Shown here: positions 1-7,282 of the stretch, piece by piece | Position numbering within the stretch: the first letter of the stretch is position 1 | Layout: each line of letters starts with the position of its first letter | Source of the DNA: Bacillota bacterium | GTDB lineage: Bacteria; Bacillota; Clostridia; Peptostreptococcales; Anaerovoracaceae | Direction: 5' to 3' | NCBI GenBank assembly: GCA_016282655.1 | Contig: JAEELK010000128.1 | Coordinates: 1-15,884 of the forward strand | Length of the DNA stretch: 15,884 nt | The notes under the pieces: generated by a model | Told to the model about the DNA's origin: nothing | The model's database searches: none | Seen by the model: the letters and a program-made list of their open reading frames with translations, nothing else | Program-made: the position numbers and the translations under genes

Positions 1-3
1 CGC

Positions 4-21
4 GGGGCAGGAAGCTGCCCC
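4..21. repeat. GC hairpin upstream of proB (possible end of an upstream terminator)
   Basis: A perfect 7-base inverted repeat, GGGGCAG (4-10) and CTGCCCC (15-21), closes a 4-base loop GAAG. A T-rich stretch (TCTTGTCTTTTT, 35-46) follows, but only 13 bases after the stem, so it is a poor match to an intrinsic terminator. It may be a degenerate terminator for a gene left of the window. It lies upstream of the proposed proB promoter, so it should not be in the proB transcript. Confidence 0.4.
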
Positions 22-36
22 TCGCGCGATTGGCTC

Positions 37-65
37 TTGTCTTTTTCGCCCATTCGTTGTAAAAT
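37..65 (+). promoter_or_regulatory. Probable sigma-A promoter of proBAC
   Basis: A -35 like TTGTCT (37-42; 4 of 6 consensus) is followed by a 17-base spacer and a -10 TAAAAT (60-65; 5 of 6). Transcription would begin near base 72, leaving a leader of about 27 bases that holds only the Shine-Dalgarno AAGGAG (84-89), 9 bases before the proB ATG. Such a short leader leaves no room for a T-box or attenuator, if this promoter is the one used. Sequence to the left is cut off, so a more distal promoter cannot be excluded. Confidence 0.55.
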
Positions 66-98
66 CAAGCCAAATACCGAAAGAAGGAGCTTATCCAT

Positions 99-872
99 AT
101 GCGCATCGTCGTCAAGATCGGGACCCACACCCTCACCCACGACAGCGGACAGCTGAACATCCGCCGGGTGGAGGAGCTCTGCAAGGTCCTCTGCGATATC
201 AAGAACGCCGGCCACGAGCTGATCCTCATCTCCTCCGGCGCCATCGGCATGGGCGTCGGCAAGCTGGGGCTGCGGCAGCGTCCGGAAGACATCCCGTCCA
301 AGCAGGCCGCGGCGGCGGTGGGCCAGTGCGAGCTCATGTACACCTACGACCGCCTCTTCACCCAGTATCACCACACCGTGGCGCAGCTGCTCATCACCGG
401 CGAGGACGTGGAATCCGAAACGCGGCACCGCAATTTCACGAACACCGTGGGGCGTCTCCTGGACTTCGGCGCCGTGCCCATCATCAACGAAAACGACACC
501 GTCGCCACCGAGGAGATCGTCATCGGCGACAACGATACCCTGGCCGCCATCGTGGCGAAATCCGTTGCCGCCGATCTGCTGATCGTCTGCTCGGACATCG
601 ACGGCCTCTACGACGCCGACCCGCACACGGATCCGAACGCGAAGCTCATCTCGGAGGTCCCCGTCATCACGCCGGAGATCGAGGCGCTGGCCGGCGGCAA
701 AGGCTCCGCCCTGGGCACCGGCGGCATGATCACCAAGCTCCACGCCGCCAAGATCGCCGCGGAGGCGGGCATCCCCACCGTGATCCTGAACGGGAACGAC
801 CCCGATCTGCTCTACGACGTAATGGAAGGCCGCTCCGTCGGCACGCGCTTTTTGACAGGAGGAAAACGATGA
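99..872 (+). CDS. proB: Glutamate 5-kinase (short form without PUA domain)
   Basis: ProB phosphorylates the gamma-carboxyl of L-glutamate with ATP, the first committed step of proline synthesis in the cytoplasm. The 257-residue protein is a single amino-acid-kinase domain: VVKIGTHTL near residue 4, [10 protein letters not shown] at 45-54, the substrate loop INENDTV at 129-135, GDNDTLAA at 143-150, the nucleotide-side [11 protein letters not shown] at 165-175, and [12 protein letters not shown] at 206-217. Enteric ProB is about 367 residues because of a C-terminal PUA domain; that is absent here, as in many Firmicutes, and the gene ends naturally. The ATG at 99 has AAGGAG 9 bases upstream. Its stop overlaps the proA start in an ATGA, so the two are probably translationally coupled; ProB and ProA handle an unstable glutamyl-phosphate. 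Proline feedback is expected for the family but is not proven by sequence. Confidence 0.97.
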   Translation: MRIVVKIGTHTLTHDSGQLNIRRVEELCKVLCDIKNAGHELILISSGAIGMGVGKLGLRQRPEDIPSKQAAAAVGQCELMYTYDRLFTQYHHTVAQLLITGEDVESETRHRNFTNTVGRLLDFGAVPIINENDTVATEEIVIGDNDTLAAIVAKSVAADLLIVCSDIDGLYDADPHTDPNAKLISEVPVITPEIEALAGGKGSALGTGGMITKLHAAKIAAEAGIPTVILNGNDPDLLYDVMEGRSVGTRFLTGGKR

Positions 873-2119
873 TCCAGATGCTGCAGGCCGCCAAGGCCGC
901 CAAGGGGCGCGTCGCCGCCCTGAACACCCTTCAGAAGAACCAGGCGCTGCTCGCCATGGCGGACGCCCTGCTCGCGCAGGCGCCGGAGATCCTGGCCGCG
1001 AACGAGGCGGATCTCGCCGCCGCGCGCGGGACCGTGCCGGACGTGATGCTGGACCGACTCCTGCTCACGGAGGGCCGCATCGCGGACATGGCGGAGGGCA
1101 TCCGTCAGGTCGCCGCGCTGCCGGACCCGGTGGGCTGCCAGCTGCAGGAGACGGAGCCCCGTCCGGGCCTGCACGTGCAGAAGATCTCCGTCCCGATCGG
1201 CGTCATCGCCATCATCTACGAGAGCCGTCCCAACGTCACCGCCGACGCCGCCGCGCTCTGCCTGAAGAGCGGCAACGCCTGCATCCTGCGCTGCGGCAAG
1301 GAAGCCCTGCGCAGCGCCTCCGCCATCACGGCGGCCCTGAAGGCAGGCCTCGTGCAGGCCGGCGTCACCGCGGACGCGGTCAACCTCGTGCAGGACGGCA
1401 GCAGAGAGAGCGCCCGCGTGCTCATGACCTCCCCCGAATACGTCGATCTGCTCATCCCCCGCGGCGGCGCGGGCCTGATCCGCAGCTGCGTGGAGAACGC
1501 CACCGTTCCCTGCATCGCCACCGGCACCGGCATCTGCCACGTCTACGTGGAAAAGACCGCGAACCCGGAGATGGCGCTGCGCATCGTGGAGAACGCCAAG
1601 ACCAGCCGTCCCAGCGTCTGCAACGCGGAGGAAGTGCTCCTGGTGGACCGCGCCATCGCCGCCGACTTCCTGCCCCGCCTGAAGGCGCTGCTGGTGGACG
1701 AGCGCGCCGCGGCCGGAAAGCCCCCCGTCGAGCTCAGGCTGGACGAGACCGCGCAGCAGATCATCCCCGGCACGCCCGCCGGCCCGGACGATTTCGACAC
1801 CGAGTTCCTAGATTACATCCTCGCGGTCAAGTGTGTGGACGGCGTAGAAGACGCCATCGCACACATCGCGGCGCACTCCACCGGCCACAGCGACGCCATC
1901 GTCACGATGGATCCCATGGCCGCAGCCCGCTTCTCACAGGGCGTGGACAGCGCCGCGGTCTACGTGAACGCCTCCACCCGCTTCACGGACGGCGGCGAGT
2001 TCGGTCTCGGCTGCGAGATCGGCATCTCCACCCAGCGGCTCCACGCCAGAGGGCCCATGGGGCTGCGCGAGATGACCACTTACAAATACCTCGTCATCGG
2101 CAGCGGCCACGTTCGATAG
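869..2119 (+). CDS. proA: Gamma-glutamyl phosphate reductase
   Basis: ProA reduces gamma-glutamyl phosphate with NADPH to glutamate semialdehyde, which cyclises to pyrroline-5-carboxylate. The 416-residue product is normal length for the aldehyde-dehydrogenase-like family. Visible landmarks are IYESRPNVT at 116-124, the nucleotide-fold region [12 protein letters not shown] at 193-204, the catalytic cysteine in SVCNAEE (Cys251), and the C-terminal family block running from [18 protein letters not shown] (364-381) through [18 protein letters not shown] (390-407). The open frame continues far upstream inside proB. I chose the ATG at 869 because it overlaps the proB stop (ATGA), follows AGGAGGAAAA closely, and gives the right N-terminus. 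It is the middle gene of proBAC. Confidence 0.97.
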   Translation: MIQMLQAAKAAKGRVAALNTLQKNQALLAMADALLAQAPEILAANEADLAAARGTVPDVMLDRLLLTEGRIADMAEGIRQVAALPDPVGCQLQETEPRPGLHVQKISVPIGVIAIIYESRPNVTADAAALCLKSGNACILRCGKEALRSASAITAALKAGLVQAGVTADAVNLVQDGSRESARVLMTSPEYVDLLIPRGGAGLIRSCVENATVPCIATGTGICHVYVEKTANPEMALRIVENAKTSRPSVCNAEEVLLVDRAIAADFLPRLKALLVDERAAAGKPPVELRLDETAQQIIPGTPAGPDDFDTEFLDYILAVKCVDGVEDAIAHIAAHSTGHSDAIVTMDPMAAARFSQGVDSAAVYVNASTRFTDGGEFGLGCEIGISTQRLHARGPMGLREMTTYKYLVIGSGHVR

Positions 2120-2128
2120 GAGGCAGAC

Positions 2129-2926
2129 ATGCGTTACGGATTCCTCGGCTGCGGCAACATGGGCGGCGCCATCGCGCGCGCCCTCTCCGCGTCCACCAAA
2201 GACATCCTGCTGGCCAACCGCTCCGCGGCAAAGGCGGAAGCGCTGGCCGCGGAGCTCGGCGTCCGCGCCGGCAGCAACGAAGCGGTCCTCGCGGACTGCG
2301 AGGTCATTTTCCTCGGCGTCAAGCCGCAGATGCTCCCCGCGCTCGCGGAGGAGATCCGCGGCCGCCTGAACGGAAGAAAGCCCTTCTTCGTCAGCATGGC
2401 CGCCGGCATCACGCTCTCCCGCCTGGAAGAGCTGCTGGGAAGCGGCCTGCCCATCCTGCGCATCATGCCGAACACGCCCGTCGCCGTCGGCAAGGGGCTC
2501 ATCCTCTACTGCGCCAACGACCGCGTGGAGGACGCCGCGCTGCGCCGGCTCCTCGTCGACCTGGCGCCGGCGGGCGCGCTCGAAGCGCTCCCCGAAGCCC
2601 TCATCGACGCCGGCAGCGCCCTCTCCGGCTGCGGCCCGGCCTACGTTTATATGTTCCTGGAAGCCCTCGCGGACGGTGCCGTGGCCTGCGGCCTGCCCCG
2701 GAAGCAGGCGCTGCGCTACGCGGCCCTCACGCTGGAGGGCGCGTCCCGCCTCGCCCTGGAGTCCGGCAAGCATCCGGAGCAGCTCAAGGACGAGGTCTGC
2801 TCGCCCGGCGGCAGCACCATCAAGGGCGTGGAGGCGCTGGAACAGTACGGCTTCCGCGCCGCGTCCATCGCCGCGGTCAGCGCGGCCTTTGAAAAGACGA
2901 AGGAGCTCGGCAAGCCGGCGAAATAG
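2129..2926 (+). CDS. proC: Pyrroline-5-carboxylate reductase
   Basis: ProC reduces pyrroline-5-carboxylate to L-proline with NAD(P)H, the final step of the pathway. The 265-residue protein starts with the dinucleotide-binding GFLGCGNMGGAIA (4-16). It then shows GVKPQ (63-67), MAAGIT (90-95), RIMPNTP (111-117), the SALSGCGPAYVY block (163-174), and the family signature CSPGGSTIKGVEALE (224-238). Length and motif spacing are those of ordinary ProC. The start is supported by AGGAGG overlapping the end of proA (9 bases between the genes). As last gene of proBAC it is followed by the terminator at 2972-3004. ProC could also serve ornithine-derived pyrroline carboxylate, but no ornithine cyclodeaminase or ornithine delta-aminotransferase is seen here. 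Confidence 0.97.
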   Translation: MRYGFLGCGNMGGAIARALSASTKDILLANRSAAKAEALAAELGVRAGSNEAVLADCEVIFLGVKPQMLPALAEEIRGRLNGRKPFFVSMAAGITLSRLEELLGSGLPILRIMPNTPVAVGKGLILYCANDRVEDAALRRLLVDLAPAGALEALPEALIDAGSALSGCGPAYVYMFLEALADGAVACGLPRKQALRYAALTLEGASRLALESGKHPEQLKDEVCSPGGSTIKGVEALEQYGFRAASIAAVSAAFEKTKELGKPAK

Positions 2927-2971
2927 CGGCCGGCTGCGCCCGACCTTCCCCAGACGAGTTCCAAAGACAAG

Positions 2972-3004
2972 AAAACAGCTGCCCGCAAGGGGCAGCTGTT
3001 TTTT
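2972..3004. terminator. Bidirectional intrinsic terminator between converging pro and arg operons
   Basis: A 13-base stem pairs AAAACAGCTGCCC (2972-2984) with GGGCAGCTGTTTT (2990-3002) around a 5-base loop GCAAG. On the plus strand the stem runs into TTTTTT and then CTTT, a good U-tract after proC. On the minus strand the stem is followed by TTTTCTTGTCTTT, so the same hairpin can stop the arginine operon, whose last stop codon ends at 3017. Convergent operons sharing one hairpin are common in compact genomes. Confidence 0.88.
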
Positions 3005-3016
3005 CTTTCATTTCGC

Positions 3017-4171
3017 TTAGAGATCGAAGAAGCGGTCCACGTCCTCCTTCTCCCAGACGTGCCGGAAGTCGCGCCCCATCTCCTTGCAGTAGACGGTCTC
3101 CTCGAAGATCTGCCGCAGGCTGTTGTTCAGCTGCCGCACGCCGAACTCCCTGGCGGAGAGCTTCTCCACCATATAGGCCAGCACCTCGTCCGAAAGGCTG
3201 AGCTCCTCCGGGCCGATGCCGTAGTAGGCGTAGAGGTCGCGCATGAGATAGCCGCGCGCGATGGCCTCCTTTTCTTCCGGGCCGTAGCCGGGGAGCTGGA
3301 TCAGGTCGAAGCGGTCCAGCAGGATGGGCGAGATGTTCTCCAGGTCGTTCGCCGTAGCGATGAAGATGACGTTGCGCAGATCCAGCGGGATGCCGAGGCA
3401 GTCGTCGATGTACTCGCTGCGGTCGCTGTCCAGGATGTCCAGCAGCGCGAACTGGGGATTGGCGCCCCGAAAGCCCTGCGCGATCTTGTCCACCTCGTCC
3501 AGCAGGATGAGCGGCGAAAAGCTCTTGCTGTTGATGATGGCGTCGATGATGCGCCCCGGCCGCGAGTTCGCGTAGATGGGCGAGGTGCCCTTGAGCACCG
3601 CCGCCTCCGTGACGCCCGCCAGCGGGATCTTCACCAGCTTCCGGTGCATGGCCTGCGCGATGGAGCGCGCGATGGAGGTCTTGCCCACGCCCGGTGGCCC
3701 GCAGAAGAGCAGGACCGTGCCGTAAGAACTGCCGATGCGCTTCTGGCAGGCGATGTAGCGCAGCACGCGGTTCTTGATCTTTTCCAGCCCCAGATGGCTG
3801 CGGTCCAGGATGGCCTGCGCCTCCGGCACGGAGATCTCCTCCTTCTCCTTGCCCAGGTCCGACCAGGGCAGTTTGGAGAGCGCCACGATCTGCGCCTCGA
3901 TCAGCGTCTCGTTCGAGGCCAGACGGTCCTTCACGTAGTCCGGCATGATGCCGTAGGTATCCTCCGAGACCCGGCGCCGCACTTCCATGCGCAGGCTCTC
4001 GTAGGCCATATAGTCTCCCTCCACCTCGAATTCCTTCATGATGGCCCACTGGAATTTCGTGGAGAATTTGCTGAAGCGTTCTTCCGAGATCTCCGCCTTC
4101 AGCTCCGGCGGCAGCTTTTCATATCTTGCGTTCACGGCTCTCCCATCTGCGTTCCGCGCGCTGCGGATCAC
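3017..4171 (-). CDS. Lon-type AAA+ ATPase lacking the protease domain
   Basis: This 384-residue protein aligns by eye with the ATPase core of bacterial Lon. A helical stretch (about 13-100) ends in the KLPWSDL typical of the Lon linker. Next come LDRSHLGLEKIKNRVLRYIA (122-141), Walker A GPPGVGKT (158-165), a pore-loop-1-like IYANSRPGRII with Tyr200 kept, Walker B LILLDEVDK (221-229), FRGANPQFALLDILD (234-248), sensor 1 IATAN (271-275), the arginine finger in LLDRFD (Arg287), and sensor 2 AREFGVRQLN (340-349). It ends just after the AAA+ lid. The Ser/Lys protease domain and the N-terminal LAN substrate domain are both missing, so ATP hydrolysis is likely but proteolysis is not. The GTG at 4171 overlaps the carB stop (GTGA). 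An internal GTG at 4135 (372 residues) has a better Shine-Dalgarno, GGGAG, just upstream and may be the true start. It is the last gene of the arginine operon. Its function is unknown: a remodelling or unfolding ATPase is inference. Confidence 0.85.
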   Translation of the reverse strand: MIRSARNADGRAVNARYEKLPPELKAEISEERFSKFSTKFQWAIMKEFEVEGDYMAYESLRMEVRRRVSEDTYGIMPDYVKDRLASNETLIEAQIVALSKLPWSDLGKEKEEISVPEAQAILDRSHLGLEKIKNRVLRYIACQKRIGSSYGTVLLFCGPPGVGKTSIARSIAQAMHRKLVKIPLAGVTEAAVLKGTSPIYANSRPGRIIDAIINSKSFSPLILLDEVDKIAQGFRGANPQFALLDILDSDRSEYIDDCLGIPLDLRNVIFIATANDLENISPILLDRFDLIQLPGYGPEEKEAIARGYLMRDLYAYYGIGPEELSLSDEVLAYMVEKLSAREFGVRQLNNSLRQIFEETVYCKEMGRDFRHVWEKEDVDRFFDL

Positions 4172-7100
4172 TCGTCCAGATCGTTGATGTCGATGAGTTC
4201 GGTATTAAAGAGATTGTAGCGGCTCGCGATGATGTTTGCAAGCGCCATGGCGGTGTCCAGCGAGGTCAGGCAGGGAATGCCGGCATACATGGCCTTGCGG
4301 TGCAGGACGCGGTAATCGCCCACGGTGTCGTCCTTGACGGCGCCGGTATAGACTACGTAGTCCACCTTCTTCTGATCCAGCAGGCGGTAGATGGCGTCGT
4401 TCTCGAAGACGTTGCCCACGGTCTCCGCGCGGATGCCCGCGCCCCGGATGGCCGCGGCGGTGTCCCTGGTGGCGTAGATCTTGATGCCGATGTCGTAGAA
4501 GCGCCGCGCCAGCGCGATGGCGTCCCTGTGGTCCTCGTCCTCCACGGAGATGAGCACGCCGGCATCCGCCCGGTCGCGCACGTTGGGGACCCGGAATCCC
4601 GCGGAGCTAAGGCCCTTGAAGAGCGCCTCCGCCTCCGTGCGGCCGATGCCGAGCACCTCGCCGGTGGACTTCATCTCCGGCCCCAGGATGGAGTCTGCGT
4701 TGTAGAGCTTCTCAAAGGAGAATATGGGGACCTTCACCGCGCAGTAGGGCGGTGTTTTGTAGAGGCCCGTGCCGTAGCCCAGATCCTTCAGCTTCTCGCC
4801 GAGCATCACGTGGGCGGCCAGATCCACCATCGGAACGCCCGTGACCTTGCTGATGTAGGGGATGGTCCGGGAGGCCCGCGGATTCACTTCTATCACGTAG
4901 AGTTCATCCTCGTAGATGAGGTACTGGATGTTCACCAGGCCCTGCGTGCCCAGCGCCAGCGCGAGCTCCCGCGCGCTCTCGCAGATCTTCGCGAGGAAGC
5001 GGTCCGTGAGGTTGTAGGGCGGATAGACGGCGATGGAGTCGCCGGAGTGCACGCCCGCCCGCTCGATGTGCTCCATGATGCCGGGGATGAGCACGTCCTC
5101 CCCGTCCGAGATCACGTCCACCTCCAGCTCCACGCCCGGCATGTACTTGTCGATGAGCACCGGGTTCTCGATGCCGCCGGAGAGGATGGTCTTCATGTAT
5201 TTTTCCGTGTGCTCCCGGCTGCGGGAGATGGTCATGTTCTGGCCGCCGATGACGTAGCTCGGGCGCAGCAGCACCGGATAGCCGAGCTTTTCCGCGGCGT
5301 CCAGCGCCTCTTCCAGGCTGTTCACGCCAAGGCCCTTCGGCCGGCGGATCTGAAAGCGCTCGAGCAGCGCGTCGAACTTTGCGCGGTCCTCCGCGGTGTC
5401 GATGCCCTCCGCCGAGGTGCCCAGGATGCGCACGCCCTCCTCCGTCAGGAACTGCGTGAGCTTGATCGCGGTCTGGCCGCCGAAGGCCACCACGACGCCG
5501 ATGGGCTTTTCGATCTCGAGGATCCCCTTCACGTATTCCGGCGTCAGCGGCTCGAAGTAGAGCCGGTCCGCGGTGTCGTAGTCCGTGGAGACCGTTTCGG
5601 GGTTGTTGTTGATGATGACCACGTCGATGCCCATCTTCTGCAGGGTCCAGACGCAGTGCACCGAGGAATAGTCGAACTCGATGCCCTGCCCGATGCGGAT
5701 GGGGCCGGAGCCCAGCACGATGACCACGGGCTTGCCGCTGCGCGGGAAGGCCGCCGCCTCGTCCGGGCGGTCATAGCAGGAATAGAAATAGGGATGCTCG
5801 TCCCCGAAGACGGCGCTGCAGGTCTTGACGATGCGGTAGTTCAGCTTGCGCCCTTCGGCGTAGAACTCCGCCTCGTGCTCCGCGATGTTGCGCAGCTTTT
5901 CGAGGAAGTAATAGTCCACCTTGGTGATGCGGTAGATCTCATCGAAGGAGACGCCCGCCTTGATGGCCTCGTAGATGGTGAAGATGCGCCGGTCGTCCGC
6001 GTCCGCGAGACGCTCCAGCACGGGACGCTCGTCCAGCGGCTCCGCGTTCAGCGTCTTCTGCCCGATCTCCGCGCCGCGCACGGCCTTGATGAGCGCCTCT
6101 TCAAAGCTGCTGCCGATGGACATGACCTCGCCGGTCGCCTTCATCTGCGTGCCGAGCTTGCGGCTGAGCCCCGCGAACTTGTCGAAGGGGAACTTGGGGA
6201 ACTTGACCACGACGTAGTCCACGGCGGGCTCGAAGCCCTTCAGGCTGGCGCCGGTCTTCTCGTTGCGGATCTCCTCCAGCAGATAGCCGAGCGCGAGCTT
6301 CGTGGTGATCTTCGCGATGGGATAGCCCGTGGCCTTGGAGGCCAGCGCGGAGGAGCGGGAGACGCGGGGGTTCACCTCGATGACCGCGTACTCGCTGCCG
6401 TCCGGCTTTAAGGCGAACTGCACGTTGCAGCCGCCGATGATGCCGATGGCCGTCACCATGTCCAGCGCCGCCTGGCGCAGCATGCCGAGCTCTTCGTCCG
6501 TGAGCGAGAGCGCCGGGGCCGCCACGATGGAGTCGCCCGTGTGGACGCCCACCGGGTCGATGTTCTCCATGGAGCAGACGGAGACGCATTCGCCGCTCGC
6601 GTCGCGCATGGTCTCGAACTCGATCTCCTTCCAGCCGGCGATGCACTTCTCGATGAGCACCTGGCGGATGGGGGAAAGGTCCAGGCCGCTGTGGGCGATG
6701 AGGCTCAGTTCCTCCGGCGTTTCGGCGATGCCGCCGCCCGTGCCGCCCAGCGTGAAGGCCGGCCGCACGATGACGGGATAGCCGATGCCGGCGGCGATCT
6801 CCAGCGCCGCCTCCACGGTGTTCGCGATCTCAGAGGGGACCACCGGCTGCCCGATGGCCTTCATGGCGTCGCGGAAGAGCTCTCTGTCCTCCGCCTTGTC
6901 GATGGCGTCCATGTCCGTGCCCAAAAGCTTCACGCCGTAGCGCTCCAGCACGCCTTCGCGGCAGAGCTGCATGGCGATGGTCAGGCCCGTCTGCCCGCCC
7001 AGCCCGGCCAGCAGGCCGTCCGGGCGCTCTTTTTCGATGATCCGGCTCACCGTCTCCACGTTGAGCGGCTCCAGATAGATCTCGTCGGCCAGATGCTGGT

Positions 7101-7269
7101 CCGTCATGATGGTGGCCGGGTTGGAATTGACCAGCACCACGTTGACGCCCTCGTCCCGCAGGACGCGGCAGGCCTGCGCGCCGGCGTAGTCGAATTCCGC
7201 CGCCTGGCCGATGACGATGGGGCCGGAGCCGATGACCAGCACCTTCCGAATGCTCAGATCCTTTGGCAT
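4168..7269 (-). CDS. carB: Carbamoyl-phosphate synthase large subunit, arginine-type
   Basis: CarB makes carbamoyl phosphate from bicarbonate, ammonia and two ATP; the ammonia normally comes through a tunnel from the CarA glutaminase. The 1033 residues show two homologous synthetase halves: IGSGPIVIGQAAEFDYAG (13-30) with FTLGGTGGGIA (172-182) and EVNPRVSRSSALASKATG (298-315), then LGSGPIRIGQGIEFDY (519-534) with NPETVSTDYDTADRLYFEP (556-574) and EVNPRASRT (794-802). A C-terminal regulatory domain starts near 900. The protein is about 40 residues shorter than E. coli CarB, and the deficit falls between the halves (around 470-480). From memory, the arginine-specific CarB of Bacillus subtilis is of similar length. 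The start has AAGGAG 9 bases upstream, overlapping the argD stop. No carA is adjacent. The stop overlaps the AAA+ gene. Confidence 0.96.
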   Translation of the reverse strand: MPKDLSIRKVLVIGSGPIVIGQAAEFDYAGAQACRVLRDEGVNVVLVNSNPATIMTDQHLADEIYLEPLNVETVSRIIEKERPDGLLAGLGGQTGLTIAMQLCREGVLERYGVKLLGTDMDAIDKAEDRELFRDAMKAIGQPVVPSEIANTVEAALEIAAGIGYPVIVRPAFTLGGTGGGIAETPEELSLIAHSGLDLSPIRQVLIEKCIAGWKEIEFETMRDASGECVSVCSMENIDPVGVHTGDSIVAAPALSLTDEELGMLRQAALDMVTAIGIIGGCNVQFALKPDGSEYAVIEVNPRVSRSSALASKATGYPIAKITTKLALGYLLEEIRNEKTGASLKGFEPAVDYVVVKFPKFPFDKFAGLSRKLGTQMKATGEVMSIGSSFEEALIKAVRGAEIGQKTLNAEPLDERPVLERLADADDRRIFTIYEAIKAGVSFDEIYRITKVDYYFLEKLRNIAEHEAEFYAEGRKLNYRIVKTCSAVFGDEHPYFYSCYDRPDEAAAFPRSGKPVVIVLGSGPIRIGQGIEFDYSSVHCVWTLQKMGIDVVIINNNPETVSTDYDTADRLYFEPLTPEYVKGILEIEKPIGVVVAFGGQTAIKLTQFLTEEGVRILGTSAEGIDTAEDRAKFDALLERFQIRRPKGLGVNSLEEALDAAEKLGYPVLLRPSYVIGGQNMTISRSREHTEKYMKTILSGGIENPVLIDKYMPGVELEVDVISDGEDVLIPGIMEHIERAGVHSGDSIAVYPPYNLTDRFLAKICESARELALALGTQGLVNIQYLIYEDELYVIEVNPRASRTIPYISKVTGVPMVDLAAHVMLGEKLKDLGYGTGLYKTPPYCAVKVPIFSFEKLYNADSILGPEMKSTGEVLGIGRTEAEALFKGLSSAGFRVPNVRDRADAGVLISVEDEDHRDAIALARRFYDIGIKIYATRDTAAAIRGAGIRAETVGNVFENDAIYRLLDQKKVDYVVYTGAVKDDTVGDYRVLHRKAMYAGIPCLTSLDTAMALANIIASRYNLFNTELIDINDLDE

Positions 7270-7282
7270 TTCCTGTTTCTCC

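Noticed and set aside
1..98. Pro-specific T-box leader in front of proB
   Set aside because: Only 98 bases are visible, and a good promoter at 37-65 would give a leader of about 27 bases. I see no specifier stem or T-box core sequence.
326..868. Upstream extension of the proA reading frame through proB
   Set aside because: The translation before the ATG at 869 is an arginine/histidine-rich shadow of proB. The ATG at 869 has a ribosome site and gives the canonical ProA N-terminus.
4126..6411. A 761-codon open frame on the plus strand opposite carB, plus several other long antisense frames (for example 3059-4219 and 7211-8443)
   Set aside because: They lie wholly opposite well-recognised genes. 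Their products are low-complexity, rich in Arg, His, Ala, Val and Asp, with no recognisable domain. GC-biased third codon positions create such shadows.
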